Source: Streptomyces aurantiacus JA 4570 (GTDB lineage: Bacteria; Actinomycetota; Actinomycetes; Streptomycetales; Streptomycetaceae). Taken from it: a stretch of 40,540 nt of DNA. Below are positions 7,875 to 15,956 of the stretch, piece after piece. The position numbers and the translations under genes were made by a program. Location of the stretch: assembly GCF_000414115.1 (NCBI RefSeq), contig NZ_AOPZ01000306.1, positions 1 to 40,540 of the forward strand, in the 5' to 3' direction. The notes beneath the pieces are model-generated. The model had not been told where the DNA came from and made no database searches. It saw only the letters and a program-made list of their open reading frames with translations. How positions within the stretch are numbered: position 1 is the first letter of the stretch; every line of letters starts with the position of its first letter.

Positions 7875-8207
7875 ATGTCCCGTACGGACAAGACGAAACC
7901 CCTGTGGGTGCGCCACGCCGAGCACGACCCCCGGCCGGTCCACGATCACCGCCACGGCCCCTGCGACCTGCCGCCGCGCCCGACACGGGAGGCCCCGGAG
8001 ACCCGTTGCCGGTGGGAGCACCCCGGCATGCTGCTGTTCGGCCACACCTGCTGCGCGGGCTGCAACGCGCGGGCCTGCGTCAAGGAGCGACAGGACATGG
8101 TCAGGGCCGCCAACCGCAAGGAGCGCTACGCGGGACGCCGCGAGGCACGCCGCCTCGCCACGGCACTTCACCCCGGCTGTCGGGGGGTTGTCGGCGGTGG
8201 TCGGTGA
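7875..8207 (+). CDS. Small cysteine-rich conserved hypothetical protein
   Basis: A 110-aa protein starting at an ATG preceded by GGAAGGAACGAG. The N-terminal half is rich in His and Pro (VRHAEHDPRPVHDHRHGPCD). The central part carries closely spaced cysteines: CRWE, then a CC-x2-C-x5-C run (TCCAGCNARACVKER). The C-terminal part is strongly basic (RKERYAGRREARR). The pattern suggests metal binding or nucleic-acid contact, but I do not recognise a characterised family; similar small proteins occur widely in Streptomyces. The last 15 residues are Gly/Val-rich and may be a read-through past a recombination junction. The function is unknown. Confidence 0.65.
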   Translation: MSRTDKTKPLWVRHAEHDPRPVHDHRHGPCDLPPRPTREAPETRCRWEHPGMLLFGHTCCAGCNARACVKERQDMVRAANRKERYAGRREARRLATALHPGCRGVVGGGR

Positions 8208-8372
8208 TCTGTCGGTGGTCTGTCGACGGCTGCCGGGACAGTGGATCTCGTTGGCGCCGGTCAGCAACGGCACCGGCCACCAGCGACGCATCATCCCGAC
8301 CTACTGGAACGGCGCAACCGGCGTGACCTGCCGCGTCCGACCGGTGGTCCACGATCAGGAAGAAAGCCCCCC

Positions 8373-9461
8373 ATGACCACTGACGTCACGATCATCGGCG
8401 CCGGGCTCGGCGGCCTCACGCTCGCCCGCGTCCTGCACGTCCACGGAATACCGGCCACCGTCTACGAGGCGGAGCCCTCCCCCGTGGCGCGCTCGCAGGG
8501 CGGGATGCTCGACATCCACGACTACAACGGACAACTGGCCCTGGAATCGGCTGACTTGATGGACGAGTTCCGGGGTCTCATCCTGGAGGGCCGCCAGGCC
8601 ATGCGGGTCCTCGACCCGGACGGGACCGTCCTGTTCGACAAAGCCGACGACGGCACGGGGGGACGGCCCGAGGTGCAACGCGGCGAGCTGCGCCAGGTCC
8701 TGCTCGACTCGCTCCCGGCCGGCACCGTGCGGTGGGGGCGCAAGGTCAGCGGCACCCGTGCCCTCGGCGAGGGTCGCCATGAGGTGACGTTCACCGACGG
8801 CGCCACGGTCTGCACCAGCTTGCTGGTCGGCGCGGACGGCGCGTGGTCGCGGGTCCGGCCGCTGCTCTCCACCGCCGCCCCCGAGTACATCGGCAAGTCG
8901 GTCGTCGAGACCTACCTGTTCGACGCCGGCACCCGGCACCCGGCCACCGCGAAAGCGGTCGGCGGCGGGTCGATGATCGTGCTCACGCCGGGCAGGGAGA
9001 TCTTCGCCCACCGGGAGAAGGGCGACACGCTGCACGCCTATGTGGGGCTGGCCGAGCCGCAGGACTGGTTCGCCGCCATCGATTTCGCCGATGCCGCCGT
9101 GGCCACCGCGCGGATTGCGCAGGAGTTCGACGGCTGGGCGCCGGAGCTCACCACGCTGATCACCGGCGGCGACATCGCGCCGGTCCTGCGCCCTCTCTAC
9201 GCTCTGCCGACCGGGCACCGGTGGGACCGGGTGCCCGGGGTGACCCTGCTCGGCGACGCCGCCCACCTGTCGGCCCCGAACGGTGAGGGCGCCAACCTGG
9301 CCATGCTCGACGGCGCCGAACTCGGCAAGGCCCTCGCCGCGCACCCCGACGACATCGAGGCCGCGCTCACCGCGTACGAGCAGGCTATGTTCCCCCGCAG
9401 CGCCGAGGGAGGCGAGGGGCTGCCGGTCGAGGCTCAGCGCACCGGGAAGCCGAAGGAGTAG
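8373..9461 (+). CDS. FAD-dependent monooxygenase, TetX-like
   Basis: A 362-aa class A flavoprotein hydroxylase that would use NAD(P)H and O2 to hydroxylate an unknown aromatic or antibiotic-like substrate. The start at 8373 follows AGGAAGAAAG and opens into the FAD-binding fold (IIGAGLGGLTLA, residues 7-18). The RSQGGMLDIHDYNGQ segment resembles the Tet(X) group. LVGADGAWSRVR (the DG motif) and TLLGDAAHLSAPNGEGAN (the GD motif) are intact. The C-terminal tail after FPRSA is unlike the usual family tail and ends 28 bp inside the convergent deacetylase gene. Catalytic residues seem preserved. Calling it a tetracycline-inactivating enzyme would be unsupported. Confidence 0.88.
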   Translation: MTTDVTIIGAGLGGLTLARVLHVHGIPATVYEAEPSPVARSQGGMLDIHDYNGQLALESADLMDEFRGLILEGRQAMRVLDPDGTVLFDKADDGTGGRPEVQRGELRQVLLDSLPAGTVRWGRKVSGTRALGEGRHEVTFTDGATVCTSLLVGADGAWSRVRPLLSTAAPEYIGKSVVETYLFDAGTRHPATAKAVGGGSMIVLTPGREIFAHREKGDTLHAYVGLAEPQDWFAAIDFADAAVATARIAQEFDGWAPELTTLITGGDIAPVLRPLYALPTGHRWDRVPGVTLLGDAAHLSAPNGEGANLAMLDGAELGKALAAHPDDIEAALTAYEQAMFPRSAEGGEGLPVEAQRTGKPKE

Positions 9462-10207
9462 CCCTGCTCCTTGAGCCGGGGCAGGAGTTGGCGCAGGGCC
9501 TGGAGGGTCTGGGTACGGTCACCGCCCGCGTCGTGGAAGAGGAGTGTCGGCCCGTTGGGCAGCTCCCGCTCGACGGTGGCGACGATGGCGTCCGTGCCCG
9601 GGCGCTCGAAGTCCTTGCTGTCGACGTTCCAGCCCAGCGGGCGCATGCCCCGGGAAGCGGCGAGCTTGCGGCTGTACGGGGTGAAGGCCCCGCCGGGCGC
9701 GCGGTAGTACATCGGCCGCACACCCCCGGACGCCTTGGTGATCATGCGTTCGGCGTCGAGGATCTGCTGCGACTGGTAGGTCCGGGAATCCTTGTCCATG
9801 GCGGTGTTGTGCGACACCGAGTGGTCGCACAGCCGGTGCCCGGCCGCGACCACTTTCTTGACGAGGTCCGGGTGGGCCTGCGCCTGCGTGCCCACCATGC
9901 AGAACGTGGCCTTCACCCCGTACTCCTCCAGCAGGTCGAGGACTTGAGGGGTCCACTTGGGGTCGGGGCCGTCGTCGATGGTGATGTTGACGCCGCGCTT
10001 GCCCGCGTCCGAGGCGTGCGCGATGGTCGCCGCGACCGGCTTGACGTCGCTGCCCGGGGCGGCCGGCGCGGTCGCCTCGGGTGACGCGTCGCCCGCGGCA
10101 CCGGCCTGGGCCGTCCACACCGCGACACCCGTGGCGAGCATCGTCACCCCCAACGCCGCCCCGGCCACCCTGCCGTACCAGCCCCGACCACCGCCGTGCC
10201 GTGCCAT
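9434..10207 (-). CDS. Polysaccharide deacetylase (NodB domain), exported
   Basis: A 257-aa carbohydrate esterase family 4 enzyme, predicted to remove N- or O-acetyl groups from peptidoglycan, chitin or related glycans outside the membrane. The start at 10207 is chosen over the upstream in-frame ATG because GAGAGGGG precedes it and the protein then begins with a basic stretch and a hydrophobic segment (VAGAALGVTMLATGVAV), i.e. a signal peptide or anchor. NodB motifs in order are TIDDGPD (metal Asp), HSVSHNTAM (metal His pair), RAPGGAFT (the Arg motif), GWNVDSKDF and LLFHDAGGDR (catalytic His). It overlaps the monooxygenase gene tail-to-tail by 28 bp. Confidence 0.92.
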   Translation of the reverse strand: MARHGGGRGWYGRVAGAALGVTMLATGVAVWTAQAGAAGDASPEATAPAAPGSDVKPVAATIAHASDAGKRGVNITIDDGPDPKWTPQVLDLLEEYGVKATFCMVGTQAQAHPDLVKKVVAAGHRLCDHSVSHNTAMDKDSRTYQSQQILDAERMITKASGGVRPMYYRAPGGAFTPYSRKLAASRGMRPLGWNVDSKDFERPGTDAIVATVERELPNGPTLLFHDAGGDRTQTLQALRQLLPRLKEQGYSFGFPVR

Positions 10208-10317
10208 GTCCGCCCCTCTCGCCCGATCCCTCGCCGAACCCGGTCTCTCTGCGACCACCCGGCAGGATGAGGCACCGTGGCCAGGGGCTGCCTCTGTTAC
10301 CGATCACGGACAATTCC

Positions 10318-10339
10318 GAGAGCGTTCGCGGACACTCTC
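10318..10339. promoter_or_regulatory. Imperfect 22-bp palindrome between deacetylase and I36 genes
   Basis: GAGAGCGTTCGCGGACACTCTC matches its own reverse complement at 18 of 22 positions, with perfect 5-bp GAGAG/CTCTC ends. It lies in the 293-bp space between the divergent deacetylase and I36 genes, 111 bp upstream of the former. It may be an operator. The rest of this spacer shows no ORF or other structure I could support. Confidence 0.4.
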
Positions 10340-10500
10340 CGCGAGGTCCCGCCTCACCTCCGGCAACCCCCTCGTTCTCGGGATACCTGCTCTTCGGCGT
10401 GCGCCGCATGCTGAGTGCACGGCGCCGCTGAACATCGCATTCCGCGATCCGGCAGAGCGCTGTCCGATGCCCGACCCGTCCGACCGATGGAGGCTCTTCA

Positions 10501-10902
10501 GTGATCGCTGCCCTCAGGAACAGAACCGGCGGGGCCCTCCTGGCCCTGGTACTCGCCGCCGGTCTGTCCGTCATCAGCGCGCCGCCCGCGCCCGCCGCGG
10601 CCGCCGCCTACGAACGCTGCCCGGATCGCTACTCCTGCTACTTCTCCGGCGCCGACGGCACCGGGGACATGTGGCTGGCCCCGAACCCCGGGTGCTTCGA
10701 CCTCGGACACTGGAACCCTCCGTTCAACGACCGGATCAGCTCGGTGTTCAACCGCGGCGGGCACGAAGTGCACATGTACGACTGGACCGGCAGCTACTGG
10801 AAGTGGGTGGCCGACGTCCAGATCGGCGAACAGTGGTCCGTCGGCGGCGGGGACCCCCGCAACGACGTGATCGACGCCGTGTGTGTCGGCCGTACTCCCT
10901 GA
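10501..10902 (+). CDS. Secreted peptidase inhibitor I36-like protein
   Basis: A 133-aa exported protein starting at a GTG with GGAGG upstream. The signal peptide (basic NRT, then GGALLALVLAAGLSVISA, cleavage near APAAAA) is clear. The mature part has four cysteines (CPDRYSC, PGCFD, VCVGR), likely two disulfides, and the aromatic-rich beta strands (YWKWVAD, MYDWTG) of the I36 / crystallin-like fold known from the Streptomyces metalloproteinase inhibitor SMPI. Protease inhibition is therefore a family-based guess. A perfect hairpin terminator follows the stop. Confidence 0.8.
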   Translation: MIAALRNRTGGALLALVLAAGLSVISAPPAPAAAAAYERCPDRYSCYFSGADGTGDMWLAPNPGCFDLGHWNPPFNDRISSVFNRGGHEVHMYDWTGSYWKWVADVQIGEQWSVGGGDPRNDVIDAVCVGRTP

Positions 10903-10910
10903 ACCCGCGC

Positions 10911-10946
10911 GCTGTCCGCGGCCGGCCACCTCCGGCCGCGGACAGC
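10911..10946. terminator. Perfect 15-bp hairpin between convergent genes
   Basis: Arms GCTGTCCGCGGCCGG and its exact complement flank a 6-nt loop (10926-10931). It lies 9 bp after the I36 stop and 20 bp before the 3' end of the LuxR gene, so it can serve both strands. There is no T-tract, as is common for Streptomyces terminators. Confidence 0.85.
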
Positions 10947-10965
10947 GGGTGGGCAGGAAAGCCGT

Positions 10966-12018
10966 TCAGCGGCCGCTCGTCCGCACCAGGCACGCGAACA
11001 GCTCGTCCCGTCCGGCCACGCCCAACTTGCGGTAGACCGACTTGAGATGGTCGTTGGCGGTGTGCACCGACAGGCCGAGCCGGCGGGCGATGTGCTTGAC
11101 CGGCACCCCGTGGAACGCGTGCCTGATCACGTCCCGCTCGCGGGGCGTGATCCCGTACCACTCCGCGATGGCCGGAAGCAGCGCGTCGGCCGTGGCGGGC
11201 TGAAGGGTGATCGCGTTGCCCTCGTCGCCGTTCTCGCCGAGCGGCTGCGCGTGCAGGGTGGCCCAGCCTCGCGGGGTGAACAGCCGGCTCACCGCCGTGC
11301 CGTCCGGCGCCCTGCGCGCGGTGTGGGTGATGTTGCACAGCGCGGTGAACAGCGCCTCGTCGTCGAGGGGCCGCGCCGGGTCGGGGACGTACGCGCGCAG
11401 CCACTCCCTCGCTCCCGGCGTCGCCGCGCGGATCGAGTCGTCCGCTCCCACGATCACCACGCCCGGCGGGCCGCCGTGCGCGGCGACGCGCAGCGGCTTG
11501 CTCGCCACGAACGCCCGCAGTGAGGCGGCCAGCGGCGCCGCCAACCGCTCCGCGTGGGCGATCTCGGCCGACGAGAACGGCCGGCTGCGCCGCTCCCGCA
11601 GCAGCACTACGCCGCCCCACGCCCGGCCGCCCAGGGCGAGCGCGATGCGCATCTCGCTGCCCATCCCCTCCGCCCGCATGATCTCGTGCAGCCGCGCGCA
11701 GTACCGGTGTTCATGGACGCCGGTGCTCAACACCCCGACCGGCGTGGGTCCGGTGAACAGCGTCGAGAAGGGGAACGCCTCTTCAGGCCGTCCGAACTCC
11801 CGCTCAAGACCACGCAGGGACTCCGCGCCGTACCCGTGCCGCAGCACATGGAACGCGGAAGCTCCGCTGACCGGGTCGAGCCCCATCAGGTGATACCCGT
11901 CGTGCGGCACACGCCGGCCGATCTCCGCGGAGACGGCCGCTCCCAGCTCCCCCAGCGTCGCCGCCTCGGCCGCCAACGACGGAAGAACCCATCCGTTCCC
12001 ACCGAGGAGCACGCTCAC
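10966..12018 (-). CDS. LuxR-family transcriptional regulator
   Basis: About 350 aa. The C-terminal 65 residues form a GerE/LuxR helix-turn-helix (ITPRERDVIRHAF, then VKHIARRLGLSVHTANDH and LKSVYRKLGV). The rest is a GAF-like sensory region (LAAEAATLGELGAAVSAEI, VPHDGYHLMGLDP) of the kind common in actinomycete LuxR proteins, with no response-regulator receiver domain. The start is assigned to GTG 12018, where family similarity begins; the frame stays open to an ATG at 12102 and no strong ribosome binding site decides. It is divergent from the TetR gene at 12132, so the two may share a control region. Confidence 0.85.
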   Translation of the reverse strand: MSVLLGGNGWVLPSLAAEAATLGELGAAVSAEIGRRVPHDGYHLMGLDPVSGASAFHVLRHGYGAESLRGLEREFGRPEEAFPFSTLFTGPTPVGVLSTGVHEHRYCARLHEIMRAEGMGSEMRIALALGGRAWGGVVLLRERRSRPFSSAEIAHAERLAAPLAASLRAFVASKPLRVAAHGGPPGVVIVGADDSIRAATPGAREWLRAYVPDPARPLDDEALFTALCNITHTARRAPDGTAVSRLFTPRGWATLHAQPLGENGDEGNAITLQPATADALLPAIAEWYGITPRERDVIRHAFHGVPVKHIARRLGLSVHTANDHLKSVYRKLGVAGRDELFACLVRTSGR

Positions 12019-12113
12019 CCCGCGAGTATGGCGTGCCGTTCCGGCCGCGGACCACTGAATTCCGGCTGTCGTCCCCGCCCCTACCCCGGAGGTAATCGAC
12101 ACCCGGAACGGGG

Positions 12114-12129
12114 TCTGGAAAGGTCCAGA
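12114..12129. promoter_or_regulatory. Inverted repeat over the TetR gene's ribosome binding site
   Basis: TCTGGA-AAGG-TCCAGA is a perfect dyad with 6-bp arms. The GGAAAGG Shine-Dalgarno of the gene starting at 12132 lies inside it. It could be an operator or an RNA hairpin limiting translation. Confidence 0.5.
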
Positions 12130-12131
12130 TC

Positions 12132-12848
12132 ATGACTTCCACCAAGGCACAGCACGATGGGGACGCAGTGGTTCAGCGGCTGAAGGAAGAGGCGTTGCGG
12201 CGGATCGAGGGGCGCCACGAAGTCGACCTGGAACCGGGGGCGGTGGCCCGGGACGCCGGGGTCGACGCGCAGGACGCGGCGCGGCACTTCCCCGACCAGG
12301 AAGCCCTGATGTCCGCGCTGATCGTGGGCGCGTACAACGCCGTGGCGGACAGCGCGGAGGCCGCCGCCGAAGCGGCGATCGCGGCGGGAGCCGATCCGCT
12401 GCGCCGCTGGGTCGCCATCTGGCAGGGCGTACGGGAGTGGGCCGTGGCGCACCCGGAGGAGTACGTCATGCTCTGGGGCCGTCCGATTCCGGGGTACACC
12501 GCCCCGCCGGAGACCGTGGAGGCCGTCGGCCGCATCGTGGGGGCGATGGTGGCCGTCCTGCGCGACGCCCGGAAGGCGGGCGAGCTCACCGAGGACCGGC
12601 CGGGCGAGGCGCCGTTGAGCGACGGGATGCTGCAGAACGTCCGGGCGCTCGGCTCGGGCCCGCTGGAAGGGCTTCCCAGCGGTGTGGTCGCCCGCATGTT
12701 CGTGGTGTGGACGCAGCTCCACGGCATGGTCGGTTTCGAGGTCAACAACCACCTCGCGGCCGTCGCGGTGGACCCGGCGTCGGTCTTCGAGTACGGCGCC
12801 GGGTCCATGGGCGAGTACATCGGCCTGCGTCGCCGGGCCGATCAGTGA
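12132..12848 (+). CDS. TetR/AcrR-family regulator with a weak HTH
   Basis: A 238-aa protein that keeps the outline of a TetR DNA-binding domain (VARDAGVDAQDAARHFPDQEAL, compare the usual VAREAGVSxxxxYRHFPxKExL), followed by a WHG-like C-domain (REWAVAHPEEYVMLWGRPIPG and VVWTQLHGMVGFEVN). The recognition helix lacks the usual tyrosine and has acidic substitutions, so its DNA-binding may have diverged. The start has a well-placed GGAAAGG, inside a dyad. It is transcribed divergently from the LuxR gene. The ligand and targets are unknown. Confidence 0.85.
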   Translation: MTSTKAQHDGDAVVQRLKEEALRRIEGRHEVDLEPGAVARDAGVDAQDAARHFPDQEALMSALIVGAYNAVADSAEAAAEAAIAAGADPLRRWVAIWQGVREWAVAHPEEYVMLWGRPIPGYTAPPETVEAVGRIVGAMVAVLRDARKAGELTEDRPGEAPLSDGMLQNVRALGSGPLEGLPSGVVARMFVVWTQLHGMVGFEVNNHLAAVAVDPASVFEYGAGSMGEYIGLRRRADQ

Positions 12849-12885
12849 CGCTGGCGGTGCTGTGCCCTGCCGTGCGCGGTGGTTC

Positions 12886-12920
12886 GCGCCCCGCTCACCA
12901 CCGCGCCCCGGCTCACCACC
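12886..12920. repeat. 17/18-bp tandem duplication at a 3' end
   Basis: CGCGCCCCG(G)CTCACCAC occurs twice in direct succession (12886-12902 and 12903-12920). The stop codon of the membrane-protein gene (12913-12915) lies in the second copy. Confidence 0.8.
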
Positions 12921-14022
12921 GCGTCGCGGTCCCGCACCCCGCTTCGCCGGCCTCCCGCATGCGGGTGTCCATGGACGCGCTCCGGTCGTAGGGGTCGACC
13001 TCGCGGCCGTTCCCCGAGCCGGTGCCGGCCCGCCCGGCGCCGAACTCGGGGACGAAGTAGCCGGTGACGTTGTCGCAGCCGCCGTTGGTGGTGTCGGTCT
13101 TGTAGGAGAGAAGGGAGAACGTGCCCGGCGCGGTGACGACCTTCGCCGGGTCGTCCCAGCTCATCACGGTCTCCCGGCGCACGATGGTGCGCGCCACTTC
13201 GTCGCTCCCCCCGGCGGCGCGGACCACCGGATAGACGTACGTGACGTCGGCGGTCACCTCGACCGCGCCCCGCTTCCCTTCCCGGAACGTGATCCGCCCC
13301 CGCGTCTTGACCACGTCGCCGACCACCCGCACGTCCTTGCGCGCGAAGCGGCTGAACAGCATCAGCGGATCGTTGTCGCGGCTGGGCGCACGGAAGGCGG
13401 TGGCCAGGTAGTCCTGGACGTCCCGCTGCCGGGGATTGATCAACGCGATGGCCTTCTCGGGGTGTTCCCCGCGCAGCACGCCGGGGTCCAGGCTGGACGC
13501 GGCGAGGAAGTCCCGGCTCCGGCTCAGCGCCCGCGCCACCTGGTCCTCGCTCATCCAGCCGGTCGCCCGCGCCGACGGCATGTGGATGCCGGCCGTGCCG
13601 TCGCCCCAGCGCGCCGCGGGTGACCCCCTGAACGGCTCCCGCACCGTGGGCAGTCGGCGCGAAGCCTCCGAGGCCGGGGCCCGGGCCGGACGTTCCGACT
13701 CCGCTGCGAGCGGCGCGCTGTCCCCGCTTCCTTCGCCGTCTCCGCCCCCGAACCATCCCGCCACCCGGCCCGGCGCCAACGCGACGACCAGCAGCCCCAC
13801 CGCGACGAGCAGGCCGGCCGCGTACCAGAGCTTCCTGCCCCGTCTCCGCCGCGGGGGCCGATGAGTCCGCCAGCCTTCCGGTGCCTCGGGTTCCTCACGC
13901 AGCCGCCGCGCCACCATCCGGGCTCGCGCCGACGGTTCCTCCGGCGCGTCCCGCGTCCCGGCCTCGGCCTCGCGCAGGAAGCGCTCCCACTCCTCATCCG
14001 ATATGGACCCGTCCTTGCCCAC
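12913..14022 (-). CDS. Single-pass membrane protein of unknown function
   Basis: A 369-aa protein, GTG start at 14022 with GGGAGGGG upstream. The cytoplasmic N-terminus (about 65 aa) begins GKDGSISDEEWERFL and is charged, with an arginine cluster (PPRRRRGRK) just before one hydrophobic helix (LWYAAGLLVAVGLLVVALAP, about residues 65-85). The outer region of about 280 aa has a Ser/Ala/Pro linker, a conserved-looking part (ARATGWMSEDQVARAL, LINPRQRDVQDYL) and two cysteines (GGCDNV, EAGCGT). Proteins with this architecture are frequent in Streptomyces but uncharacterised. Positive-inside topology supports an extracytoplasmic C-terminus. Confidence 0.82.
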   Translation of the reverse strand: MGKDGSISDEEWERFLREAEAGTRDAPEEPSARARMVARRLREEPEAPEGWRTHRPPRRRRGRKLWYAAGLLVAVGLLVVALAPGRVAGWFGGGDGEGSGDSAPLAAESERPARAPASEASRRLPTVREPFRGSPAARWGDGTAGIHMPSARATGWMSEDQVARALSRSRDFLAASSLDPGVLRGEHPEKAIALINPRQRDVQDYLATAFRAPSRDNDPLMLFSRFARKDVRVVGDVVKTRGRITFREGKRGAVEVTADVTYVYPVVRAAGGSDEVARTIVRRETVMSWDDPAKVVTAPGTFSLLSYKTDTTNGGCDNVTGYFVPEFGAGRAGTGSGNGREVDPYDRSASMDTRMREAGEAGCGTATRW

Positions 14023-14140
14023 GATTCCCCTCCCGCACCCTCTGTCCCCTGGCCCCCAGGCCCCCTGATCGCCCCTACTGCATCACACGGTGCAACCGCG
14101 CCACCACAGACCCCTACCCAGGTGATCTAGCACGCGTCCC

Positions 14141-14305
14141 ATGCCGGACGCATCGTCTCGCCCTGTGCCGTTCACCCCGCGGACCGAGCCTGCGCGCGGC
14201 GGCCACTTCGCGCCGTTCGAGGAGCCCGAGCTGTACGCGGCGGAGCTGCGGGAGTTCTTCGGATCCGGCCGCCGTCGAGGGTCACGATCTCGTCGGCCTC
14301 GGTGA
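14141..14305 (+). pseudogene. C-terminal fragment of an alpha/beta-hydrolase
   Basis: A 54-codon plus-strand frame contains ARGGHFAPFEEPELYAAELREFF, the typical C-terminal end of epoxide-hydrolase-like alpha/beta-hydrolases, including the catalytic His in GGHF. Nothing upstream encodes the rest of such a protein, and after REFFG the frame enters antisense cydC sequence. It looks like the tail of a lost gene left at a recombination junction next to the cyd operon. Confidence 0.6.
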
Positions 14306-15956
14306 GCCACGACCGGTCGTGGGTGACCAGGAGCGTGGTGCGGCCGCGGGTCGCGGCGAGGATGTCGGTGAGTACGGCGGCGGCGGTGTCCGGGTCGAGG
14401 CCCTCGGTGGGTTCGTCGAGGACGAGGACGGGCGGGTCGGCGAGCAGCGCGCGGGCCAGGAGCAGGCGGCCGCGCTGACCGCCCGACATCGCGGCGCCGT
14501 TCTCGCCGAGGAGGGTGTCCCAGCGGTCGGGCAGCGACTCGATCCAGTCCAGGAGCCGGGCCCCGCGGGCCGCTTCGCGCAGGGCGGCGTCCGTCGCTTC
14601 GGGTCGGGCCAGGAGGAGGTTGGCGCGGATCGTGGTGTGGAAGACGTGCGCGTCCTGGGTCACACCCGTGATCGCGCGGCGGACGTCCGCGCCCGCGCAG
14701 TCGCGCAGTTCGCGTCCGCCGACGCGAATGCTTCCGGCTTCGTACGGGACGTAGCGCATGAGCGCCGCGATCAGCGTGGACTTCCCGGAGCCGCTGGCGC
14801 CGAGGAGTACGGTGCGGCGGCCGGGCGGCAGTCGCAGGGTCACTCCGTCGAGGGCCGGGGGGCCGCCGGGGCGGTGGCGTACCCGTAGGCCGGTGATGTC
14901 CACGCCGAGCGGCCCGGTGGCGGGGAGTGGGAGGGGGGCGGGCGGGTCGGTGACCGGGGGCGGCGTGTCGAAGAGGTCGGCCAACCGGCGTGCGGAGGCG
15001 CTTACTTCGGCGAGTCGGCGGGCGGCGGCGGGCAGGGGCGCGAGGGCGTCGAACGAGACGAGGACGAGGACCGCCAGGACGGTGAGGTGCACGGCGGGCA
15101 GGGTGCCCGCCGCGTGCGCGCGCAGCGCGAGCCAGGTGACGCCGACCACCGCCCCGGCCTGGAACAGCAGCACCACGGCCGAGGCGAGCGAGGTGGTCAG
15201 CGCCCCGCGGCGCTCCAGCGCCGCGATCCGGGCGGAGGCCCGGCGGACCCGTTCCTGGGCGCGGCCCCGGGCTCCGTACGCGGCGAGGTCCGCCGCCCCC
15301 TGGACCAAGTCCACGGTGAGCGCGGCGAGTTCGGAGCGGGCCGCCTTCTCGGCCGGGCCCGTGCGGCGGGACAGCGCCAGGACCAGGGTGGGTACGAGGA
15401 GTCCCGCCACGGCCAGGAGCAGCCCGAGCAGGACGCCCGCCTGCGGCAGCAGCACGGCGGCCGCTCCGGTCGCGGCCACGGCGACCGCGGTGGCGGCCGC
15501 GGCCGGGATCAGGACTCGCAGCAGCAGGTCCTGGGCGGCGTCGACGTCGTCGACGAGGCGGGTCAGCAGATCGCCGCTGCGAAAGGCGGGGGTGCCGGCC
15601 GGGGCGAGGGGCACCAGCGCCTCGTACACCCGGGTGCGGAACCCCGCGACGGCCCGCAGCACGCCGTCGTGGCCGAGGAGCCGGTCGGCGTAGCGCAGCG
15701 CGCCGCGCCCGAGGGCGAGGGCGCGTACGGCGACGATCGCGACGCTCACCGAGGCGAGCGGGGGCTGTTCGGCGGCGCGCGTGATGAGCCAGGCGGCGGT
15801 GGCCATCAGCGCGGCGGCGGCGAGGTCGCTGCCCGCCGAGGCGAGCACGGCGGGCAGCAGTCTGCGCCAGTACGGGAGGAGGTGGCGCAGAAGGCGGAGC
15901 GTGGGGCGCGGTCCGCGGGGCGGCGCGGGGGCAGTGCCCGAGGGGTGCAGGCTCAT
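14172..15956 (-). CDS. cydC: Thiol-reductant ABC exporter subunit CydC
   Basis: A 594-aa fused permease-ATPase. CydC pairs with CydD to export glutathione-like or other thiols to the periplasmic side, which is needed for assembly of cytochrome bd. The N-terminal membrane domain (HLLPYWRRLLPAVLAS, WLITRAAEQPPLASVSVAIV) is followed by an ATPase with Walker A GASGSGKST, signature MSGGQRGRLLLAR, Walker B VLVLDEPTE and the H-loop VTHDRSWL. The ATG overlaps the cydD stop (TGATG), indicating translational coupling. About 30 residues after GGRIRR are Arg/Ala-rich and read into the hydrolase remnant, so the original stop may have been lost. Confidence 0.9.
   Translation of the reverse strand: MSLHPSGTAPAPPRGPRPTLRLLRHLLPYWRRLLPAVLASAGSDLAAAALMATAAWLITRAAEQPPLASVSVAIVAVRALALGRGALRYADRLLGHDGVLRAVAGFRTRVYEALVPLAPAGTPAFRSGDLLTRLVDDVDAAQDLLLRVLIPAAAATAVAVAATGAAAVLLPQAGVLLGLLLAVAGLLVPTLVLALSRRTGPAEKAARSELAALTVDLVQGAADLAAYGARGRAQERVRRASARIAALERRGALTTSLASAVVLLFQAGAVVGVTWLALRAHAAGTLPAVHLTVLAVLVLVSFDALAPLPAAARRLAEVSASARRLADLFDTPPPVTDPPAPLPLPATGPLGVDITGLRVRHRPGGPPALDGVTLRLPPGRRTVLLGASGSGKSTLIAALMRYVPYEAGSIRVGGRELRDCAGADVRRAITGVTQDAHVFHTTIRANLLLARPEATDAALREAARGARLLDWIESLPDRWDTLLGENGAAMSGGQRGRLLLARALLADPPVLVLDEPTEGLDPDTAAAVLTDILAATRGRTTLLVTHDRSWLTEADEIVTLDGGRIRRTPAAPPRTARAPRTARSGRRAQARSAG

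Noticed and set aside
8185..8235. GTCGGTGGT-type short repeats after the Cys-rich gene as a repeat array
   Set aside because: The units are imperfect and only about 10 bp; no spacer-repeat regularity as in CRISPR and no clear function.
8373..9461. Naming the monooxygenase tet(X)
   Set aside because: The resemblance is at family level only. Tetracycline inactivation cannot be inferred from these motifs.
12913..14022. Anti-sigma factor assignment for the single-pass membrane protein
   Set aside because: The topology fits but no zinc-binding or sigma-binding motif is seen, and no sigma-factor gene is adjacent.
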